Shown: positions 1 through 14,742, counted from the first letter of the stretch. The stretch is DNA of 64,000 bases from Serinus canaria (GCF_022539315.1 NC_066317.1:51440435-51504434), one strand, 5' to 3'. Numbers and translations are program-made. Notes: generated by a model from the sequence alone, not told the origin.

Positions 1-256
1 CCCAAGAAACCACTACTTGTGATGAAGGCATGCCTTTTGAGGAAGTTACTAAACACCTGTCTGCCAATGCAAGTAGTGAATGAATTCCGTATTTCACTTT
101 GCTTGTGTGCCCAGACTTCACTTCACCTACAAAACTGCCTTTATCACAATCTTGAAGTCTTCTTGTATTCCTTTTATTTTCTTCCCCTCCACGGAGAGGA
201 GAGTGAGCAAGCAGCTTTGGGGGTGATTAGCTGCTGGCTGGGGTCATACTGCAACA
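1..256 (+). mobile_element. 3' part of an avian endogenous retroviral LTR (truncated by window edge)
   Basis: This stretch matches, by my recollection, the 3' half of a common bird LTR family. It has the 'cacctgtctgccaatgcaag' block near 55-75, the 'tagtgaatgaattcc' block near 74-89, the 'tttgcttgtgtgc' block near 97-110, a degenerate poly(A)-signal/R segment ('acaaaactgcctttatcac', 129-147) and the terminal 'gagtgagcaagcagc...gctggctggggtca' block (about 201-246). It probably ends at the CA at 255-256. The element starts before the window, so its 5' end cannot be seen. No retroviral coding sequence follows, so it is a solo LTR or an isolated fragment. It lies in PCDH7 intron 1, antisense to the gene. 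The retroviral class is uncertain. Confidence 0.75.
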
Positions 257-3200
257 ATGGCAATTTATAGTAATTTACTATAACTAAACAAAAATCAATG
301 AATGTTAAAGATGTAAACCTCATAAGATCTACAGCATTACTGGAAATTTATCAGTGTGTGATACTTGATACTTGCAATATCAGTGTGTAATACTTGTCTT
401 TTTAAATCTAATATAATTTCCAGGAGGGCAATATGTGATCTTAACTTTTTCAGTCAAAAATACCCTGATTTTGTCAAGACTTTTGTTCATAATAAAGGTT
501 CTTACATTGCATGACAATGTCTTTCCTGTTAAAAGCTTGTAATGCAATGCATTATGAATAACTCTGACAAAAAGAAAACCTCTTAGATTTCAAGCAATTT
601 GAAATAAAATATATTTTCCCATTAAAAAAAGAAAAAAAAAGAAATCAAGCGATACATTTGGGCTTCTATCATATTGCAGTTGGCTTGTTACAGACAATTT
701 CCCAGCTATTTGATGGATGACTTGTGTGTGTACAGCAGCCTGTCCCATATAAGGGAAAAGGGATTTCAGGACGTATTCTAATGAACCATGTTAAAGGTTA
801 GTAGCTCATACACACCTGATACTTTTTTTTCAAGCATTGCCAACTGTTTTCATCAATCCCAAGCACATAAGTGGATAATAAAGATTGATTGAAGCCAGAA
901 GTATTTGAATTTGAGCATCACGGGGTTTGGAATGGCATAGCACAATAGTCTCACTGAACTGCTTTATGCAGCTAAAATTACCCATATTTCGTGTACTGCT
1001 CTTGTAAGTTTTATCCATTATGAGGCTGAAATAGGAATTTTATCTATTTCTCATATAATCCTCAATGTATTTTGGTTTCTAAAAACTTTCATACTTGGGC
1101 AGATTTTTTTCCCCCCTAATTTGCTCCCGCCATCTAGGAATTATCTGAGTGTGAAAGAATGATATTTAAGTGGGCTTTTTCCTCTTAAAAATGATTTAAT
1201 ACTTCTTTCCTTAGGTATTTAAGCATGCATCAGACCCTGATATTAGCAGTTGTACTATATTTTTCTACTGATAGTAGCCATTTCAGAGCTTTTACCTCTG
1301 CTTTAACCCTAATGCATTTTTATTAGCTTATTGCAATGGGAAATTCCAATTGTGCCTCAAGCACTGAACAAGAACCTGTCATAACATTGCATTGTAAGAA
1401 TTTCCTGAGGTTCACTCAATACCACCGACGCCTGCTGATAACTACTTACACTCTATTCAGGGACTGCTCTCAGCATCTTGTGGTACCCATGGCCATCCTG
1501 AGATAATGTATTTCCCAATGACAGGAATTTAAGTTCCTACACAACTGTAGGGATTTCATTTTTAGTGTTGAGAGAATGTTTCAATTGCCACTTTGCAGGA
1601 AAAGATGTAAAAGTATCACGGGACATATTCTACTTTCAGTTATATAAATGTAAATTTAGAATATTTTTTCTAGTGTGCTTTTATACCTAAGCTGAAATGA
1701 GAATTAGAGTTCGTAGTTCCAATATTCCTACAAAAAGCAGTTTCAAGTGGTTAGTAGGAAGTGCTGTGGGCATTATTTTTCCCATGAGATTTTATTTAAT
1801 AGTCATATATTGGAAAGAGCAAAAGAACCCTGATTCTGTAGAGCACTGTAATCAGAGTAGCAAGGCTGATATTTATATTAGAAAGATTTATTTAAAAAAA
1901 ACCCAAAAAAACAAAATCAACATTTTTTAAGCTTTTAAAAGAGGCTCAAAAAACCAAATTAAACTTACTTAAGAATAATAATATTATAGGAGTTTTTTTG
2001 GCTTTACTTTTCTCCTTTGTTCTTGTTTTCACTGTTTCTTTAAACTGAGATCTGAAGTCAAAAACAATGATCCTACAAGTAATAGTCTGCACAAAATCCC
2101 AAGCCTGATGTTTATGAGTCATTTTTCTAAGTGCATGCAAAAAATATATCACATTAAAAAAATATGTGTGAATGCAGATACTTAAAAGTCTACTTGATCT
2201 TTTAAGTCTATCTATATTCAGTCATCATGTGAAACTTCATTTTCCATATGGAAATTTAGTTATACATAAGCATCTTGGCATGTAGCTGCAATACAAAATT
2301 GTTCTTTCATTTTTAAGGGAGTCCATTACTGCAATAAACTAAAAGCTTTCTGAGAGGACAGCAAAGTATTATTTTTAGTAGTAAATTGTGCAGGGTCATG
2401 GCACATTCTCATTTTCTGATAAGTGAGCCTCCATAGCACTAAATTATCTGCATGACCTTTAGCACAATTTTGGTTGATGCCAACCAGCACTTGGTCCCCA
2501 AGAGTGCTTAGCCACAGTTCAGCAGACACCACTGCCCAGGAATCATTCCCAACCCACAGCTGGAACCCAGTCATTCTGTTCTGAAGCGTAAGAGAAACGT
2601 CGTAGCTAGTCTGACAAAGAACAGGCATGATCCTATGAATTAAATTATGTTAGTTAAACATTTTTTGGCATAAAAATGCAATAAGCTCAAAAAAATGTTC
2701 TGGGATAAGGTTTTAAAATGTCTGCAGCAACCGTAGCTGCGTTAGCTCCCTGCCTAGTACCTGGGGATAAAAGCAGGAAGTTGACATTGCTGTATTTCAT
2801 CAGTGTACCTGAGTATTTAGGTAAAAATGTGATCTGTATTTTTCCTTAAAATACTGGTTTATGCCACAGTTCATATGCATAGAGAGAAAAAAGTCAAAGC
2901 CCAGCATACAAGGTCAACTTTTAAGAAAGAAATGGAAACAAATTACATATATCACTGGTTACTTTAAAAGAAAGCAAAATCTCTACCTTTCTTCTACCAA
3001 GATAGTATCAAAATAAAATTCTACAGTGATATTACACTGCAGGGTACTCCACAGAACACATAAGGAAGATTGTCCTCAAGTAGGTCTCATGAGAGGATAA
3101 ATACTGAAACTGCAATGAGTAATAGGCTAACTTCTCTGGCATCCTCTGGGAATGTGATAACTTGGAAGAGACTGTGCTGACATTTGTAACTGCTTATCAC

Positions 3201-6200
3201 AGATACTCTATTAGCTGTTCTCTTCTACTGGACTTTGCCTGCTGGGATTACAGGAGAAGAATGGGATACTCCTGAGTATATCACAGAGAATTTCGATCAC
3301 TTCCGAAAGCCAGCAGGCAGACGCTTACACAAGGTGCTTGGTCCCTGATCACTCTCACAGCAGGTGAATGAAACACTTACAGAATTATAGAACTTGCCAG
3401 AGTGTTTCCTTAGGTGGATCCATAGGAATTTTTATGTTCAAAATTTTTAAATGGTCAGAGAAATATCAAAAAACAACTTTTCATTTGCTGCTAGAAATGT
3501 AATGAGTTATTTCAATGCATTGCACTAAGACTACCATCAACCAATGAAACACAGCAGTGATCAACTACTGCATAAAATTGTAGCAGTATACTCTGGTACA
3601 TCAAGTTTCTTAAAACAAAACAAAACCCACAAATTTAAAGAAAATCCAAACAGGAAGTAGCGTCTCTGGTGATCAATTAACATCAAGCTTCTAATTTTGA
3701 GCAGGGCCTGTATTAGCACATAAATTTACACACACACACACAGTGTTTATAAAATTTCTTCATAAAATGTGACATAACACATTTTATGTGTGACATTTTA
3801 TACTCTGAATGTTCATTCCTATAAAATATTATTGTATAAGTGAAGCTGAATACAACTGTAAAAACACTTGTACTACAAATCCATTCAAGTTCCTACTCTC
3901 TCTCTTCTGAGATATCTCTCATGCCTCTTTTTAACGCAGATGACTTTGTTGTTTACATCATTTGAGTACTCTTCTTTAAAATAACACATTTTGCATGAAT
4001 GCCATGTTTGATTAAAAAAATTAAGCTTTAAATGTCAAAATTATTATATCTGTGTAAATATAAAACTAATGCACTTCTAATACATATGGTCATAATTTTT
4101 TTCTTGTAAATTATCCACTGCATGAGATGAAAGGTTATACTAAAATAAATGCAAACTAGCTTATATACATGTGGAGGTGCTAAGTCTCAAAAGTTCCTTA
4201 ATCTGTTAGCTAATGGAAAAAATCCAGGGTAATAATTTGTAAAAAATATACTTTTTCCATTTTCTCATTTAATTAATAAAGTTATTGCCATAATTAATGT
4301 TTGATATGATTAAATTTATTTATTCATAATTCTATTTTATATATAATTAATACCTTGTCATGCAGAATATAATTTCTCATTGCATAATAAGAATTAATTC
4401 TATAAAGTAAACAAAATTATTTAATTGCATCAGAAGTGCCAAACAAAAATCACCTTTTGATTATTATAGGACAAAACATTAAATAGTGAAAACCAGGGGT
4501 TTAGGTTCTGAAAATAACTCTATTGATTTAACAGTAAGTCTGAGAATAAACAGCGCATAAAAATATCAACCTGAGGTCTTGTAAACACAATATTCATCAG
4601 AGTGGGACTGGGCCTTTTATTTTTTTCTGTGTGTTTCAAATATGAACTCTGTTTCTTTGTTTTTAAAACTGGGATATAGAAATACTAAGCCACTGATACA
4701 TGGGTGTTTCTTTTCAAAATAAGCACAGTTCAAGATCAGAGAAAGGGATAGAAAATATCTCTTCAAATTCATATCTCTTTGAAAATCATCATCTTCACTT
4801 TACAGGTCACCTCCCCCCAGTCTGAATGATAAAACTATTCCATATCAGCAATGCACTGCTTCCCAAGTGGTCTTTTGCTAGAGCAGAAATCTGCATTGAG
4901 GCAATAGCTTGGATCCTCAATGACTTCTCCAAAATCCACTAAACCAGGGACTAATAACAGAAGAGTGATGACACTTCTGATTATGGGCTCAGTCTGGCTC
5001 TTTATCTGTTTTATGTCTATATATATGGCAAATCCAGGAGAACAGGAACCAAGATGTGGCCTTACAAATTTTTTATAGTGATTGACATTAACTTTCTGTA
5101 ATGTTAGAGAAACCAGTACAGGAAGGAGTTACACAGTTTATAAAATTCTTTTTTTCAGTCTGAGTTGTACAGACCCTTAAAAATTCACAAACTAGGCCTA
5201 AAACATTTGTGAAAGCTGACCAATAAGAGGAACTTGATTTGTGTAGTAAAACCATGTCCGTGTGCTGAATGCATTTGAAGAAAAAAGGTTATTAAAATTA
5301 AAATTGATTATTCAAAATCCAGGCAACCTATATATTATGTTGTTTGGGCACAAAGAGTCTATAGGTCATGTATAATCAGTTATAATATAACAACCACATC
5401 CTGGTTTCCTGCATTAAGTTATGTGAAACAAAGTGGTTACACAATCCATTAGAAGAACCCATGGTACTGAGTTCCTGCTCCTTTTCTCAGATACTGCAAG
5501 AGTCTGTAAGGATCTCTGTCACAGCACCTTATTCTTCACAAAGACATATCCACTGACAGACCATGTAGCCCTCATCTGCAGCTAGGCAGGCACCCCTCAA
5601 GGACATACAAATCCATCCTAGTTGGATGGATCTCTCTGAACCATCTCAGCTAAAATTCCTGGCACACCTGTCTGTTCAGCCACTATATTCCTTTGTGCAA
5701 ATATTTCCAAGTTCATTTGTGGCATTTTCCCTCCTAGGGAAAAAAAAACATAAAACCACATACTTTTCATCTTCTCACTTGAATCTCCTTGATCTGCCTC
5801 ACGATTTTTTCTATCTGATAAACATCAGCTTTTTCTCAGCAAAGAGAAAGCAGAATATAACTTTGAACATACAGACATAGATTTTGGAAATCTATTAATC
5901 TGACATTCAGAACACTGTAGTTGTTCTGTTTTCAAGCCGAAGACTTTGTTTGTTAAAACAACTGAATTACTACTTTTACTTTACATTGTATTTCTACAAG
6001 TATGTTATCTGTTTTAAGGGTAAAGAAAGATCAGTGGCAGAAACAGTTTTTATAAAGTCACCATTTAAAGACCACTGAAGAAATTGTGACAAAACCCTAC
6101 ACTGAGTTATCACAAAGCCAGGATAGTATGATTTTTTCTAACAGAGAGTTGTCAGAAAGTTTTTTGTAAAAAATAGGGTTAATCTTGCAAACAATAAATT

Positions 6201-9050
6201 TATTTGTTTGAACTTCCTTAAATTACCTTTCGAATTTATTAGAGTTTGTGGTTGTTGTTATTATTAAGTTTTGGCTATGATCATTGCTAGTATTTCTAAC
6301 TCATTTTTGTTTCCTCTTTTCTTCCTGAAGAGGTCCCACTTTGAGGACAATTTACCAAACCTGTTTCATAATTTTCAGCATCAACACTATGATGAAGAAT
6401 AAAACAGTGCATTATTAAAATCTGATGTTCCTGCAATTCCAACAAAAAAAAAAACAAAACCTGTCTTTGGCACATTTATAGACAGCTTCTATGTCTGCAT
6501 CATGATATAAATTTTATCTACCTGCTATTTTCTCTTGACTATTACAGTTCAAGCTGTATTTGTTAGATAAATGCCAAATAGAGGACAAAACATAAAACAG
6601 TTTAAGACACTGTGGCTGCTGTATGTTATCTTAGTTATTACTAAGGCTATAAATACTTTCTAGTATATCAGTTTACATATTCCTCATTTTGTAGGCTTAG
6701 ATACACAGAGAACAGAATCCATCAATGTTATTTATGACATGTGATGAACACTACAAGTCTTTTTTTCTTTTTAATTAACTTTGATGTTTACTGACTATAA
6801 AATTTGCCTAGGGCAAGAGGACAAAGCAAAGCATCAAAATTCTCTGCAGATGTGAGGTGAAATTAAAGCATGCATATATCCTGGTGGTGATGAACTCACA
6901 GTCTCTTGTATCACCATCACATAAGTGCTTGCATTTCCATATTTTAAAATTTTTACTCAAAATAACTAAGGTAAACATCTAATTACAGTTTTTAGAAATA
7001 ATGATATGACTGGTATTTTGAGAGAATATCTATAGAGTATCTGCATTTTGTGTTCTTTCCTAGTTCCCGCAGTCATTTTTCACATTTCCAAAAAATACAT
7101 AGAGGCAGCAGGTGAGAGAGCAGAAGGATGCATAGCTACACTCCTTTAGCAGGCCTAGTCCCTGTGTTCTTATCCCCTGCTTCCACTACCAAATGCCTTT
7201 GTCTATGCCCCAACAGTCAAAACATACAGAAATACCTTAAAATATTTTTACTATAGGTCTGTGTCATCATTTGTGTGGGTGAAATATACCACCAAAAAAA
7301 AATCAAAACTTACACCTGCTTTTGAAAAATCACAGGTCAGCTGGAATGACAACCCAAATCAGTGACCTAGAAGCCACCTGAACATCTCTTCTCCTATGAA
7401 CAATGGAGACACAGGTCCAGTAGACAGTACATAGCTAAAGTAAAGAGAATAACTTGACTCCTTAAGGCATCTATTCCTCTTCATGTGAATTGTCCCTAAA
7501 TAAGTAACTTGGGCTAGGTGACCAGCAAGCTAAGGTGAGACAAATTGACCTAAGGGCCAAAGTATTCCTTTAAGTAACAAACTTTGAAAAATATGTCCTT
7601 CACTAACATTGCCATTTGCACCTCATTCTTCCCAGGAGAACTCAGTCCGATATACATATAGGAACATAACAACAGTTTTGTTGCCTGAGATACTTCCATA
7701 GAAATTCGTTCAAGGTAATTCTATCACAGTTATTTTAATTTTTCAAGGGAACACAGAGTTAGAGTAATACAGGGAAACCCCTCTACAGTCAACGTGTATG
7801 AAGTTAAGCTCATTTCAATAGTGCTAAATAAGGCCAGTATGTTTTAATATTCTAATATTAGGATAAAATATCTACTATATTCCAAAAATTAAACACAAAG
7901 GGAACATACACAGAATGTAGAGATCCATTATCCTGTTATCAACATCAGTAAATAGGGATTTAATTCTTATATATGTACTACAATAAAGTAAAACGTGCAA
8001 GAAATTTAGTAAAACACTATGTTCTCAAGAGAACCTAATTTAAGCTCTTTTATGAAATCCATTACAATTCATACTTCAGTGTGTTGCAATCAATCTTAAT
8101 AAACATATAGAAGATACATAATCTCATCACGGTAATTTCAAACTGTCCTACAAAAAGTGTCCCAACATTTCTAAGAGCTGAATACAGTAACCTTACAATT
8201 TGTGCTTGTTTGCACTTCCCTTAGGATTTATAACACAACCAGATCAGAGAGCCTGACACTCACAACATTTTGGTCTCTGACTTGCAGACTAGAACCCAGA
8301 GTGTGGACAAGATTCTGCATGCAACAAGAGCACTTGCTCATTTACTGACCTCTCTCCAAACTTGTAACATGATTACGTAGCAAAAAAAATGCTGTTATCT
8401 GCTTCCTATGGACAAGAAACCAAAAGGGTGATATTAAGGGCATGTCTAGAATAAGACAAAACTGAGCATATGTTAAAGGATATTTATGACAGCACACTGT
8501 TAACAAGGTTCTGTATTTCTCACATGGATTCTTTCTCATGCAGATTCTTCCTCTGATGAGAAGAGGATGAAAATATTTGATTTAAAAAAAAAATTTAAAA
8601 ATTTAACTCCCTGCACTCCCTGGATGTGATTTCATTATTTTACAGTTATATTAATGCATTTATCTGCCAGTCATCATGAAACATCTACTGTTTAGAACTA
8701 CTCTAAGACTTTGAACAAATTTGAGCCCAGGGCATAGAAAGAGTGTGCTAATACTGCATCATGCAGTACTACATCATGTATTAATGTAATGAACTAAATT
8801 GTATTACTGCATATTATGCACCGTGGATGGTAGTTCCCAATGATTTTTATTACCTCTGCTCCATGCTTTAGATGCTGAATATTTATTCAGCTTAAACTCT
8901 AATAATAGGTCATCAGAGTGTTTCTATTACTTTGTCTGTACCTCTCTTTTATTTCTATGACTGTAAAATGCCAACATATAATTTAATAATGAACTGCCAA
9001 AAAGATAGGTAAATGTTTACCCAGAATTTTCCAGTCTGAATAGCTTTCTT
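257..9050. other. AT-rich non-coding DNA, distal visible part of PCDH7 intron 1
   Basis: No coding region is supported here. The few open frames are under 100 codons, have no recognisable domain and fit chance in AT-rich sequence. There is a short (AC)n run at about 3728-3742 and an inverted repeat at 3761-3788. I looked for the short alternative last coding exon that follows this exon in the mammalian gene and did not find a convincing match. Because PCDH7 is read on the minus strand, this segment lies downstream of the coding exon and is inferred to be intron. Confidence 0.6.
3761..3788. repeat. 11-bp perfect inverted repeat, 6-nt loop
   Basis: The arms CATAAAATGTG (3761-3771) and CACATTTTATG (3778-3788) are exact reverse complements around a 6-nt spacer. 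A further copy of the 'gtgacattttat' word follows at about 3790-3801, so three related words lie together. It is AT-rich, and no function can be assigned from sequence. Confidence 0.7.
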
Positions 9051-9132
9051 TTAAATTCTCTTAGCCTCTTTTAAGACTGTGTGATAAACCCTTAAATTCT
9101 CTTAACCCACTCTAAGGCTGCGCTATAAACCA
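9051..9132. repeat. Two-copy diverged tandem duplication, 41-bp period
   Basis: Copy 1 (9051-9091) and copy 2 (9092-9132) both start with 'ttaaattctctta' and end with 'ataaacc'. Aligned without gaps they share about 31 of 41 bases. The divergence suggests an old local duplication rather than an active minisatellite. Confidence 0.65.
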
Positions 9133-12100
9133 TGAATCTATTCATAGCTTGGATCATTAATGAGTAAGTATATTCCTTCCTTTAAAAAGAACTGGCAAAG
9201 GCGTAACATTGCCTCATTTTCCCCCTTCACTGTCAATTACACACAAAGTCACAGAATAAGCTTCTCACAAATCAGGCTTCCTAGCTCTTGAATTATGGAA
9301 AAGTAGAGAACATGGGCACTATTTCATTTGTGCTCAAAATACTTAAGCCTCTTTTGGAAAGAAAAGGTTTCATGAAAGACAGAGGATTAGTCATAAAACC
9401 GACATTGTCTCTGTTTATTCTCTTCAGCATGGGTCAGCCATAGGTGTTTGCCAGACTGACTGTGAATTTTACTAGGGACATTGATTCATGGAAACAGAAA
9501 TCAGCCTGAGTTGGGGAACATTTTTGCAGGTTTTGGTTGATTTGGGATATTTTTGGTGTTTGTTTTGCTGGGGTTTTTGGTACATGGATTTCTTTTTCAA
9601 TTTTGATTTTTTTGTTGTTATTCCTTTGGTTTTATTATAACAGAAAGAAATCCCCTCTTCAGGAAAACAGTATCCAAGTCATACAGATGTGCTGTTATTC
9701 CATGGGACAGGGAAAGTCTGTCAATGAAGATTTTTACTGTCTTCACTGTATTACCTTTCATCATATATGCTCAGATCTTCAAATATTTAAGGTTTTAGAA
9801 TAGGATTTAATTATTGAAAATAAAGAACATCAAACAAACACAAAAACACCAAGTAAACCCTAACAGTAACATACTTCTAGATCAACAACACTTTCTGTAA
9901 TCCAGCAGAAGGAACAAAATTAATATAATATTGTCTCCACATTTTCATGACGTTTGATCTCTTATTGCAGTGTCTGACTCTTACAGTATTAGAAAAATAA
10001 ACTGGTTTGGTGGGAAGAACAGAGACTAAAATGAAAATCCAAAAATCTTCAGACTTATACTGGGAAGATAAGACTATAAAAGCAGAGCACAAAGCTGGGA
10101 TGAGAAGACAGACTAGTATAGGAGTCCATGATATGTTATATGTGAGTGAAATTCTCATATATGTCAGCATATGTATTCTACCGCCTCCTCAATAAAGGTT
10201 CTCTGTCCAAAACATCAAACAATTTTACAGATATATTTATTTAGTTCTCAAAATAGCTTTCCATAAAGCCAACATATAAATAATTTTTTTAAGGTTCATT
10301 AGGTTGATTTTTTAAAACCAGAATCTTCATATGTAACAAAAGAAAAACTGGGAAAAAAGATTTTGAAAGCAAGTTTTCCATCACAAGTTCTCTTTATTTT
10401 TTTCCTGTATGTCTTTGCAGTAGTTACCTAGTCTATGCTTCCTGTAAAGTCTCTTAAAAATCTTTACTAATATAAGTACAGGAAAAATAAGTAGGCAGTC
10501 TTACAAATATTGAAAGATTAAATATTCCTATCTATCTGCCCCAGTGTGTTAAAAGTGCACTGCTTTTGATGAAGATGATGAGGAAGGTAGAGAGTAAAAG
10601 TTTTACTTGACAAAGTTATACACAAATATTAATTAATGGAAGACCTTCGCAGAATCTAGAGCGTTGCATGATTAAAAACTAGATTTTCTTAATTACGCAG
10701 AAAATTCTAGAGTTAGAGAAAAATAAAAATGACAGAATTCCAACTGTTCTCCTTTTCTATGAGAAAAGTCTTGCTCAAATGCTAGGCCTTTTTTTTTGGC
10801 AGAAGAAATGCCTACAGATTCATGTTACAGGAAAAAAAGAAAATCTGGATTTCCTTTTCTCATGATATCTTTCCTTTTCTTCCGCCAGATTATAGGCTTA
10901 CAACGCCTTATACATGGGATCTACACTACAACCTATCATAAATGTACCTCACTCAGTAGCCAGATTGTCTAATTACTGAGCCAGAAACTCAGTGAGAACA
11001 TATGCCTCCTGGATTTGCAATTTTTTCTTATTAATCTTGCAATGAACTGTAAACTGTTGATTGTATCCTATAACACCAGCCTTGTAAATAATCAAACTGT
11101 CTTCTCTAAAGGTTTTATAAAAGTTGGAAGTGAATCTCGATTATGTTGAAAATAGGAAAGACAGCAAAATGTTTTCTTCAGAGATTCAAGGACTCTGAGA
11201 CATGCCCTTGGTCCAGATTAGCATGGCTTTGATGATGTTCTGAAAATGTGAAAAAAATTACCAGCTCAGTGAGGATTTCTGAAAGGCTGAAGATTAATTC
11301 CCTAGAATGATAAAGATTAAAAAAAATGAAGTACTGACATTTCTAGACATGTTCTTACTCAATTGCTTCCCTTATTCCAGACTTTCTACTGTATAGTTGA
11401 GGATTTCTTTTCTCTGTTATCACCTTGAAAATTGAGCATAAATATTACAGATTAAGTATTTGGATTCTAATTTCTAATTTCTTACAGTATACAACTTCAG
11501 AATGCTGTCCAATTTTTGATGAAATTCCTGTTTCTATCCATAATCCAAAAATGTGGTTTCTGATTTGAAACACTCCTATTACCTGTGAATGGTGCAATCT
11601 CAAAATGGGAGATACCACATTTTGATTTACAAAGAAGTAGTCAGGGAGTATACTTTTAAACAAACTTGCAATTAAGACTTCAAGTGCTAGGTTCCTTTTA
11701 AAAACTGTTTTAAAGCACTCTTGAAAGTCTGAAGAGTCCTTCTGACTTTTATTAATGCCAAACTTGCTCTAGTATTTGCTGACCTTTCTTAAAGGACCTT
11801 TCTCTGTGTGATTACATGATATATATACAACAACATTCTGCACAAAACTCCTAGATTCCCTCAGTGCACATGTTAAGCAATTCACTAATGTTGGGAAGAG
11901 CTACACATTTCATTATGCACAAAGAAACCTTCTCAAGCATACTCATGTTAGTATTGAATTCTAATTGAAAAAGATCATTAGCAGTAATAGAAAAATGTTC
12001 ACTATTTTAACCTTCAGTAAAGGCGAGATGCATTTTATGACTTCAGGTTTAGGGGCATTTTCTGACCATCTCTTACACTGAATTTATCAAGCTCACAGTG

Positions 12101-14693
12101 ATAAATGCATGTTGTCATAATCCTTCACTGTCACTGTGTACTGCTGCCCTAACAGCATCCACTCTTGTAAAACAGAACTGCAATCAAAAAGTTCAAAATT
12201 AATAGCTGTGAAATCTCAAGCACTCATAAGCATGTGTTTTTATCACTTCCATGCTCTGCAGATCGGGTACTCTTGTTATTTATTATTTGTGACAGTGAAC
12301 AATTCCCACTTGCTTTAGAGAAAAAAGTGAGGAGCTGTTTGCATAACTAGCAAGGTGAAAAGAAAGATTTGAAACTGGTTGAATCATTTCACAAGAACAA
12401 TGTACACAGCCCAGAAGACAGTTTTCTTCCAGAACACTATAATGTGCCGACTGCAAGCAGTATTTGCTATTCCACCCTCTATGTTTAAAAGCAGCTTTTA
12501 CAGTGTGATCTGAATTTGTGAAGCACCTGAAATGATGGAGCCTTGGTACAGTACTGATTCTGCTGTGTGTTTAATCACCCTCATCAACTTCACACTGGAA
12601 AAATGTGAATATTTATAATGTCTTAATGATGTAATCTGCACATCTGCTATATGCAGTTACTGTGTGATCTGCAGTTGATCCACAGAGAACTCTGGTATCC
12701 ACACCCTTGACAGCTAGTTCACACACACCAGGAGAGAGTGAAGCACTGCTTCCTGCTGCAGTTTGTAAAACATGTTCCTCAGTCCCTGAGATAAGCCACA
12801 GAATATGTAATATTACATGTAAGTACTTCTTTAAGTATCAGCAGTACTTTATCTTCTAAAGAAGAAACTGTTTTAAGAGGAGAAGCTAAAGGAAAAAGCA
12901 TTGCAATAATGTTTCCCTTGAGATTTCTCTTTTATGCATTTTTTTCAGAAATTAAACATGAAGGTAGTATCTCCAAACAATATATATTTTCAGTTAAAAA
13001 GGAAAGGTTAAAGATGGCAACTGCAACAAAATTACTCCATCTGATGTAATATTAACATACAGGAAAATCTATCATAGATGAGGACAGCGAGTAAGATTTG
13101 CCTGTGGGCAGTGCTATTATCAGTGCACAATTAGTTGCAGATTGGAGACACTAGCCTTAGATCTGTGCTCAGGCCTGTAATCTGTTTCCTAGCTGATTGA
13201 AAACCAACAGCTCTTGATGAAATGCTATTTATTTAGCTACTGACCATTTGATTAAATGTAAGGGTAATAATAAAGCTAGTAATGCCCAACACAACATGAA
13301 ATGGTGTAGGCTGTATTTTAATTGAGACATTTCAGTGAAGGATAGGAAATTATGAAATGAGACAGGATATGTTACATGAGAAGCTTTTATGGCAAAGTAA
13401 TTTTCTTTAGTTTAAAAAAATAACCTACATTGTAAATGCTAAAAGGAAGTCTTTTCTACTGTCAATTACTATAAACCCATCACAAAGTATGAATACTTAG
13501 TCCTTAATGCTAAGTCTTTCAAATCCTTGGACTTATTTAATTTATTTTTTTCTTTGATAACAGATGGATTTTCTTTTATCCTTAGTAATTTGCATCAATA
13601 GTAGATCATGAAGTCTTATAAATATATAAAGCCTTTTAGAACTATTTGGTAGAGTGATGCTTTAGCCAGCCCTTTCATATTTCTGTAACATTAATTCTCC
13701 AGGAAGTTTACAGTATAATTTAAAGAGTTCAGTCCCCTCACATATTTAATTAAGAACTAGTATAGAAAGAATGCATAAATCTAGTATTCAAAGTTCCTAG
13801 AAAGGTGCAGTAATGTGCAGTATTAGAAAATCCAAGATAAACTTTCAATTCATTCATCAGCTTCTGAAGGGCCAACTAAATAAAGCATAAGCCAGTCTCC
13901 TTGAATATGAGAACACAAGTGATAAAACATTTTGCAATATAATGCAAACAAAATGTTCTTAATTTATGCTGCACAGAGGAATTTCACACTGTTGCTCATC
14001 TGCATTAAACAAACAGAAAGATCCAGAATACCAGCAACACTATAAATAATTATTTAAAGAACCAATGTTGCAAGAGAAAGGATAGATTACATAAGCATCC
14101 AGTGATCTCTGCAAAACACAGGATGACAAATGCAGAGCCATTTTGTAAACATATGCACAAGTTTCCTTTACTTCTAAACTAAAGCTGTCTTGTGTATTTC
14201 TTTTTTAATTCTTGTACAAAGGAACAGAAAAACACCGCAAGTATCAACTATTTCAGTAGTATACCTATTATTTCTACCAATGAACCTGGTGAATTTAAAG
14301 AGAATGAATTACTGTGGTGCACCAAGCCCTGGTGAATTCCTGTCTGCCCAAGGGTCTGCCAGTTACTGAACCTATTGGGTGAACCCACCCACTGCACAAA
14401 CCCATATGCTGCAAAACCCCTACTGTACCTCAGTGGTAATTCAGTCAGTCTATGAAGTACTACTCACATCTGCACTGTAGTTGGTTCAGATATGTCATAC
14501 TCTCCTCTTTCATATGCATCTAGTAACAAATTGAGCAAAATACATGACCCAGACTTTGTGTTGCAATCCCTTGGAAAATCACTCATTATTTTAAAGACTC
14601 TATGAAAACAGGTACTGCGCTGTTTCCCCCTGCTGCCACTTTTACTCATCAGAATTGACACCTGCTCTAGAAATAGCTGAATTTTACTCATGT
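9133..14693. other. AT-rich non-coding DNA of PCDH7 intron 1
   Basis: No supported gene, RNA gene or recognisable transposon was seen. The open frames present are short and lack any domain signature. Some homeodomain-type TAAT/ATTA words occur (for example around 13200-13280), as expected in sequence of this composition. Confidence 0.55.
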
Positions 14694-14742
14694 TCAGAAA
14701 AATTCCATTAAAATAAAACTCAATTTAATGGAATTTTTCTGA
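14694..14742. repeat. 19-bp perfect inverted repeat (hairpin), 11-nt loop
   Basis: The left arm at 14694-14712 (tcagaaaaattccattaaa) is the exact reverse complement of the right arm at 14724-14742, with an 11-nt loop at 14713-14723. The pairing continues outward imperfectly through 'cat' on the left (about 14689-14691) and 'atg' on the right (about 14745-14747), giving a stem of roughly 24-25 bp. It could be a palindromic remnant of a small DNA element or a chance structure in AT-rich DNA. A pre-miRNA is less likely because the stem is short and very AT-rich. Confidence 0.75.
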
